The notes beneath the pieces are model-generated. The model ran no database searches. It was given only the letters and a program-made list of their open reading frames with translations, and had not been told where the DNA came from. Of a DNA stretch of 9,114 nucleotides, positions 5,450 through 9,114 are shown piece after piece. The stretch lies in the NCBI GenBank assembly GCA_947625315.1, contig CANQOE010000039.1:1-9114 (forward strand), read 5' to 3'. The position numbers and the translations under genes were made by a program. This DNA comes from an uncultured Bacilli bacterium (GTDB taxonomy: Bacteria > Bacillota_I > Bacilli_A > RF39 > UBA660). Every line of letters begins with the position of its first letter. The stretch's first letter is position 1.

Positions 5450-5887
5450 ATGCGTTATTTAGGCTTAGATTTAGGTACAAAAACAATTGGCGTAGCTCTT
5501 AGTGATAAAACAAGAACTATTGCTAATCCTCTAAAGGTTATTCGGTTTAAAGAAGGCGATTATGAGGATGCTTTAAATCAAGTAATAGAGTTAACTAAAG
5601 AATACGATATTGGCAAAATTATTTTAGGAATGCCTAAAAATATGAATAATTCTCTAGGTTTTGCTAGCCAAAGAAGCTTAAATTTTAAAGATTTATTAAT
5701 GGCGAAAACTAATATACCTATCTACTTAGTAGATGAAAGATTAACGACTTTAGAAGCCCAAAACATTTTGTTAAGCTTTGATTTATCGCGAGGGAAACGC
5801 AAAAAAGTTATTGATGGGGTATCCGCTATGTTAATATTAGATACTTATTTAAAAATGGAAGGTGAAAAAAGTGAAGGAAGAAATTAA
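5450..5887 (+). CDS. ruvX: RuvX/YqgF family RNase H-fold nuclease
   Basis: Cytoplasmic RNase H-fold nuclease, essential in many bacteria, linked to 16S rRNA 5'-end maturation and described as a putative Holliday junction resolvase. Conserved blocks are RYLGLDLGTKTIGVALSD (2-19, catalytic D7), IILGMPKNMNNSLG (57-70), YLVDERLTT (92-100, E96) and IDGVSAMLILDTYL (121-134, D122). The 145 residues match the usual length of about 140. It is the first gene of an operon ordered as B. subtilis yrrK-yrzB-yrrL-yrrM, and its last codons overlap the next gene by 17 bases, which suggests coupled translation. In Bacilli ireB normally comes just before; here it is missing. Confidence 0.96.
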   Translation: MRYLGLDLGTKTIGVALSDKTRTIANPLKVIRFKEGDYEDALNQVIELTKEYDIGKIILGMPKNMNNSLGFASQRSLNFKDLLMAKTNIPIYLVDERLTTLEAQNILLSFDLSRGKRKKVIDGVSAMLILDTYLKMEGEKSEGRN

Positions 5888-6143
5888 AACATTTAAAATT
5901 GTCGATAAAGATAAAAAAGAAACTGAATATGAAGTTTTATTTACTTTTGATAATGCGAAAACTAATAAAAGTTATATAATTTTTACCGATAATAAAAAAG
6001 ATAAAGAAGGAAATATATATACTTATGCCGCAACATATACCCTAAAAGATACAAAATTAGAATTAAATGAAATAGCTAGTCAAGAAGAATGGGATGTTGT
6101 TGAAAGTATTTTAAGTCAAATTGAACAAAAAATTGAAGAATAA
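5871..6143 (+). CDS. yrzB: DUF1292 (UPF0473) family protein, YrzB-like
   Basis: Small soluble cytoplasmic protein of a family widespread in Bacillota, always near ruvX; its biochemical role is unknown. The 90 residues show the family pattern: IVDKDKKETEYEVLFTFD near the N-terminus, KSYIIF, then a C-terminal EIASQEEWDVVESIL like the B. subtilis ETDEEWDMIEETL, and an acidic end. I chose GTG 5871 because AAGGTG (5859-5864) lies 6 bases before it; GTG 5862 would fall within that site. It overlaps the 3' end of ruvX by 17 bases in another frame and lies 9 bases before mltG. Confidence 0.93.
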   Translation: MKEEIKTFKIVDKDKKETEYEVLFTFDNAKTNKSYIIFTDNKKDKEGNIYTYAATYTLKDTKLELNEIASQEEWDVVESILSQIEQKIEE

Positions 6144-6152
6144 AGAGGTATT

Positions 6153-7217
6153 ATGAAAAAAAGAGTTATTATTGTCCTAGGTTTAGTATTGGTATTTATA
6201 GCTTTAAGTATTGGTTTATATAACTATGGATTAACTTGTGTAGATAAAAAAAGTACCCAAAAAATTGATTTTGTGGTTCATAATGGAGATAGTAAAATCG
6301 ATATAGTTAATAATTTAAAAGACCAAAAATTAGTTAAAAGTAAATTAGCTTTATATATTTATGTATTATTTAATCGTTCATTAAATTTACAAGCCGGAAC
6401 TTATACTTTAGCTCCTAATATGAGTGCTAAAGAAATATTTAAAAAGATTGATGCGGGCGATATAAAACAAGAACTAAATGTTATGAATATTAAATTTATT
6501 GAAGGTAAAAGAATTACCGATTATGTTAAAGAAATAGCTAAGACTCTTAATGTTGAAGAACAAGAAATTTATGATTTATTAAGTAATCAAGAATATTTAC
6601 AAAGTTTAATTAATGATTATTGGTTTATAAATGAAGATATATTAGATGAAGATATTTATTATCCTTTAGAAGGTTATTTATTTGCTTCTACTTATGAAAT
6701 ATATAAAGATAGTTCTGTTAAAGATGTCTTAAAAAAGATGTTAGATGGTATGGGTAAAGTATTAGAACCTCTAAAAAAAGATATTGAAGAATCTAATTAT
6801 AGTGTTCATGAAATTTTGACAATGGCTTCTATTGTGGAATTAGAAGGTGCTAATAGTGATGATCGAGAAGGAGTAGCCGGAGTATTTTATAATCGTTTAA
6901 ATATTGGAGAAGGTTTAGGAAGCGATGTAACAACATATTATGCCGCGCAAAAAGATTTTAGTGAAAATATTGTCAATGATTTAAGTAATTGTAATAATGG
7001 TTATAATACGCGCAATGGGTGTAATGTTGGAAAACTTCCAGTCGGACCAATTAGTAGTCCTTCTTTAGCTTCAATTAAAGCCGCTTTATATCCAAGTAAA
7101 CACGATTATTATTATTTTGTTGCCGATGTAAATCAAAAAACATATTTTATGAAAACTTATAGTGAACATGAAGCTAAAGTTAAGGAACTTAAAACAGCTG
7201 GTCTTTGGCCAGAGTAA
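6153..7217 (+). CDS. mltG: MltG, endolytic murein transglycosylase (YceG-like)
   Basis: Membrane-anchored enzyme that cuts nascent glycan strands near the membrane and so ends polymerisation; it offsets class A PBPs such as the PonA encoded nearby. A membrane segment occupies residues 4-25, a LysM-like region about 38-105 (VVHNGDSKIDIVNNLKD, LQAGTYTLAPNMSAKEI), and the YceG catalytic domain about 165-354, with LTMASIVELEG (222-232), where E229 matches the E. coli catalytic glutamate, then FYNRL (245-249), YNTR (284-287), KLPVGPISSP (294-303) and YYYFVAD (319-325). Length 354 is normal. SDVTTYY (257-263) replaces the more common SDPT. C280 and C290 lie outside the cell and could form a disulfide. 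AGAGGT (6144-6149) precedes the ATG. Confidence 0.96.
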   Translation: MKKRVIIVLGLVLVFIALSIGLYNYGLTCVDKKSTQKIDFVVHNGDSKIDIVNNLKDQKLVKSKLALYIYVLFNRSLNLQAGTYTLAPNMSAKEIFKKIDAGDIKQELNVMNIKFIEGKRITDYVKEIAKTLNVEEQEIYDLLSNQEYLQSLINDYWFINEDILDEDIYYPLEGYLFASTYEIYKDSSVKDVLKKMLDGMGKVLEPLKKDIEESNYSVHEILTMASIVELEGANSDDREGVAGVFYNRLNIGEGLGSDVTTYYAAQKDFSENIVNDLSNCNNGYNTRNGCNVGKLPVGPISSPSLASIKAALYPSKHDYYYFVADVNQKTYFMKTYSEHEAKVKELKTAGLWPE

Positions 7218-7238
7218 TTGAAAAGGAAAGTGTTAGGA

Positions 7239-7832
7239 ATGAAACAAAATATTTTAGATATGGAAAGTTATGCTTTAGAACATAATGTACCCATAATTGA
7301 AAAAGATTCCATTGCTTTTATTATGAAATATATTAAAGCCCATAATATTCAAAATATTTTGGAAATAGGAAGTGCTATTGGGTATTCAGCTATTTTAATG
7401 GCTTCGACTAATCCCGATGTAACAGTAACGACTATTGAACGCGATGAAACACGTTATATGGAATGTTTAAAAAATGTTAAGAAATGTAATTTTGAAAATA
7501 AAATTAATGTTGTTTTTCAAGATGCTTTGGAAGTTAATTTAAGTAATGTCAATTATGATATGATATTTATTGATGCGGCAAAAGCGCAAAATACTAAATT
7601 TTTTGAAAAATTCAAATATTTTTTGAAACCAAATGGTGTTATTATTACCGATAATATTAATTTTCATGGCTTAAAAGGAAATAGTCAAGAAATTGAAAGT
7701 AAAAATTTACGGTCTTTAGTTTCTAAAATTGAAGAATATGTAGAATTTTTAAAAGAAAATAAAGAGTTTGAAACAAACTTTTATGATATTGGCGATGGTT
7801 TAGCAGTGAGTATTAAAAAAGATGAAAAATAA
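7239..7832 (+). CDS. trmR: TrmR-like tRNA 5-hydroxyuridine O-methyltransferase (YrrM family)
   Basis: SAM-dependent class I methyltransferase. The B. subtilis homologue TrmR (YrrM) methylates 5-hydroxyuridine at tRNA wobble position 34 to 5-methoxyuridine. The 197 residues show N-terminal EHNVPIIEKDS (14-24), SAM motif I LEIGSAIGYSA (41-51), acidic TIERDE (65-70), QDAL (94-97), IFIDAAKAQ (109-117, D112), GVIITDNINFHG (133-144, D138 and N139, probably metal ligands together with D112) and GDGLAVSIKK at the end. It resembles COMT-type enzymes, but the neighbouring U32 genes favour the tRNA role. ATG 7239 is chosen, with AAAAGG (7221-7226) upstream; the frame is open to TTG 7218, directly after the mltG stop, which would add seven residues. 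It overlaps the next gene by 11 bases. Confidence 0.92.
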   Translation: MKQNILDMESYALEHNVPIIEKDSIAFIMKYIKAHNIQNILEIGSAIGYSAILMASTNPDVTVTTIERDETRYMECLKNVKKCNFENKINVVFQDALEVNLSNVNYDMIFIDAAKAQNTKFFEKFKYFLKPNGVIITDNINFHGLKGNSQEIESKNLRSLVSKIEEYVEFLKENKEFETNFYDIGDGLAVSIKKDEK

Positions 7833-8625
7833 TTATTTATTATTGGTTGATGACCCTCAAAAATTAGAAGTTTTAAAACAAAATAAAACCTCTAATATAA
7901 CCTTTTTGTTACCTTTAGAGGGTTTTAGTGTGGGTTTTAACTATTATTTTAAATTAGATGAAATAAAAGAGGAAGCTTATATCTTTTTAAATAGAATTTT
8001 AGATAATAAGGGTATAGAGGAATTTAAAACTTTAATTAAAGATTTACCAACTAATATTAAAGGAATTGTCTTTGATGATTTAGGTATATTAAATGTTTTA
8101 AATAATAATGATTTAAAGATAAAGAAAATATTATTTTTAAACCATTTTAATTGTAATTATGCCAGTATTAATATATTTTTAAACTTTGTTGATAGTGTTG
8201 TAGTAAGCTATGATATTACTATTAAAGAAATAGAAGAAATATTAGCTAAAGCTAAAAAGCCTTTAGTTTTATATACTTTTGGGTTAGTTAGTATTATGTA
8301 TTCACGTCGCCTTTTAATTAGTAATTATAATACTTATTTTCAAACTAATGAAGCTAAAACTTCTATTTTAAAAGAACCAATAACTAATCAAAAATTTCAT
8401 ATTTTAGAAAATGAATATGGAACGGTCATTTATCCTAAAGAACCAATGAATGCTTTAGAATTAAGAGAAAAAGATAATGTTTTATTTAATTTAATTAATA
8501 CTTCGTTTATAAATATAGAAGATATTTTTGAAATAATTCAAGATACAACTAATTTAAAGAATAAATATCCTTATGAATATTTAAGTCAAAAAGAAACACG
8601 AATTAAAGCAAAGGAGGAAGAATAA
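7822..8625 (+). CDS. Diverged U32-family protein in the yrrN (trhP1) position
   Basis: Probably a degenerate peptidase-U32-fold protein, homologous to B. subtilis YrrN, which works with YrrO in tRNA 5-hydroxyuridine formation. Similarity is weak but ordered: IKGIVFDDLGILNVL (79-93) matches the DRIVFGDPAVL region, VVVSYDITIKEIEEI (126-140) the VLARE..MDEI strand-helix, FGLVSIMYSRRLLISNY (153-169) the HGMTCMFQSKRSLLGNY block, and FHILENEYGTVIYPKEPMNALE (192-213) the FEDENGTHIMSPND part. The His and Cys of the HGM.C block are lost, and the N-terminal barrel strands are hard to recognise. At 267 residues it is shorter than typical U32 proteins (300-450). It starts inside trmR by an 11-base overlap without a clear binding site and shares one base with yrrO, so translation is probably coupled. 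A catalytically inert partner subunit is a reasonable inference. Confidence 0.72.
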   Translation: MKNNYLLLVDDPQKLEVLKQNKTSNITFLLPLEGFSVGFNYYFKLDEIKEEAYIFLNRILDNKGIEEFKTLIKDLPTNIKGIVFDDLGILNVLNNNDLKIKKILFLNHFNCNYASINIFLNFVDSVVVSYDITIKEIEEILAKAKKPLVLYTFGLVSIMYSRRLLISNYNTYFQTNEAKTSILKEPITNQKFHILENEYGTVIYPKEPMNALELREKDNVLFNLINTSFINIEDIFEIIQDTTNLKNKYPYEYLSQKETRIKAKEEE

Positions 8626-9114
8626 TGGAATTACTTGCTCCCTCAGGGTCTTTAGAACGGTTAAAAATTGCCTGTTTATATGGGGCTGATGCTATTTATA
8701 TTGGAGGATATAAATATTCACTAAGGGCTAATGCCCAAAATTTTAGTAAAGAAGAGTTAAAAGAAGCAGTAGAATTTGCTCATAAACTAAATAAACGCGT
8801 CCATGTAACAGTTAATATTGTTATGCATAATCAAGAATTAGATGGTTTAGAAGAATATTTAAAAGAATTAGCAAGTATTAAAGTTGATGCTATTATTGCT
8901 AGTGATATTATTGTTATTGCTTTAATTAATAAATTAAAACTGCCTTTAGAAATTCATTTATCAACCCAAAGTTCAACGCTTAATTATGAAGCCGCATTAT
9001 TTTATCAAGCACTAGGTGTTAAAAGGGTAGTTTTAGCTAGGGAAGCTTCAAAAGAAGATATTAAAATTATTAAAGAAAAAACCAGTTTAGATATCGAATG
9101 CTTTATTCAAGGGG
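8625..9114 (+). CDS. yrrO: U32 family protein YrrO/TrhP (partial, cut by window end)
   Basis: U32-fold protein of the TrhP type, needed for 5-hydroxyuridine formation at tRNA U34 in B. subtilis and E. coli; often annotated as peptidase or collagenase, although no proteolysis is needed for this role. Only the first 163 residues are present: ELLAPSGSLERLKIACLYGA (2-21), AIYIGGYKYSLRANAQNFS (23-41), VHVTVNIVMHN (59-69), EIHLSTQSSTLNY (109-121) and VKRVVLAREAS (132-142) are all typical. It is cut at CFIQG, just before the expected A-M-C block with Fe-S cysteines, so these cannot be checked. A strong AAGGAGGA binding site (8611-8618) precedes the ATG, which overlaps the previous stop by one base (TAATG). 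It supplies the substrate of TrmR, two genes upstream. Confidence 0.94.
   Translation, partial: MELLAPSGSLERLKIACLYGADAIYIGGYKYSLRANAQNFSKEELKEAVEFAHKLNKRVHVTVNIVMHNQELDGLEEYLKELASIKVDAIIASDIIVIALINKLKLPLEIHLSTQSSTLNYEAALFYQALGVKRVVLAREASKEDIKIIKEKTSLDIECFIQG

Noticed and set aside
5870..5890. Possible frameshift joining ruvX to the DUF1292 gene
   Set aside because: Both proteins have full normal length and separate families; the 17-base overlap is ordinary operon coupling.
7218..7238. TTG 7218 as start of trmR
   Set aside because: It directly follows the mltG stop and lacks a well-placed binding site; AAAAGG lies after it and serves ATG 7239 instead.
1..9114. Mobile element, CRISPR array or defence system
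   Set aside because: No transposase, integrase, direct-repeat array, terminal repeats or tRNA gene was found; gene order is that of conserved Bacilli core operons.

Overview
The window is AT-rich, gene-dense bacterial DNA with Bacillota (Bacilli-type) gene order. The standard genetic code is used: tryptophan is TGG and every complete gene ends in TAA. Spo0A-type control, SpoIIGA and SigE point to an endospore-forming lineage, or one that keeps sporulation genes. Very low GC and missing neighbours (no sigG after sigE, no ireB before ruvX) suggest a reduced, probably uncultured Bacilli lineage such as the Erysipelotrichales/RF39 neighbourhood. That placement is inference. No tRNA, rRNA, CRISPR array, insertion sequence or prophage gene was seen.

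Layout. (1) 1-150 is a divergent promoter region: a promoter and ribosome binding site for a minus-strand gene beyond the left edge, and a plus-strand promoter with a perfect Spo0A box for spoIIGA. (2) 151-1588 is spoIIGA-sigE, the mother-cell sigma factor and its activating protease, closed by a terminator. (3) Convergent to it, 1662-4842 on the minus strand is recU-ponA (Holliday junction resolvase and class A penicillin-binding protein), the classical Bacillus pair. (4) 4843-4994 is a divergent intergenic region rich in palindromes, with a second exact Spo0A-box match. (5) 4995-5374 holds two small unassigned genes, of 37 and 76 codons. (6) 5450-9114 is a plus-strand operon like B. subtilis yrrK-yrzB-yrrL-yrrM-yrrN-yrrO: ruvX, a DUF1292 gene, mltG, trmR, a strongly diverged U32 gene in the yrrN place, and the start of yrrO, cut by the window edge.

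How the genes fit together. SpoIIGA cleaves the pro-sequence from pro-SigE after asymmetric septation. PonA (polymerase) and MltG (endolytic transglycosylase) are the two ends of peptidoglycan strand synthesis. RecU and RuvX act in recombination and RNA/DNA processing. TrmR with the two U32 proteins matches the set that makes 5-hydroxyuridine and then 5-methoxyuridine at the tRNA wobble position.

No wholly new multigene system is visible. The points most worth a second look are the Spo0A-type promoter architecture, the degenerate U32 partner, the two small genes where ireB is normally found, substitutions in PonA catalytic motifs, and the higher GC of ponA compared with its neighbours.
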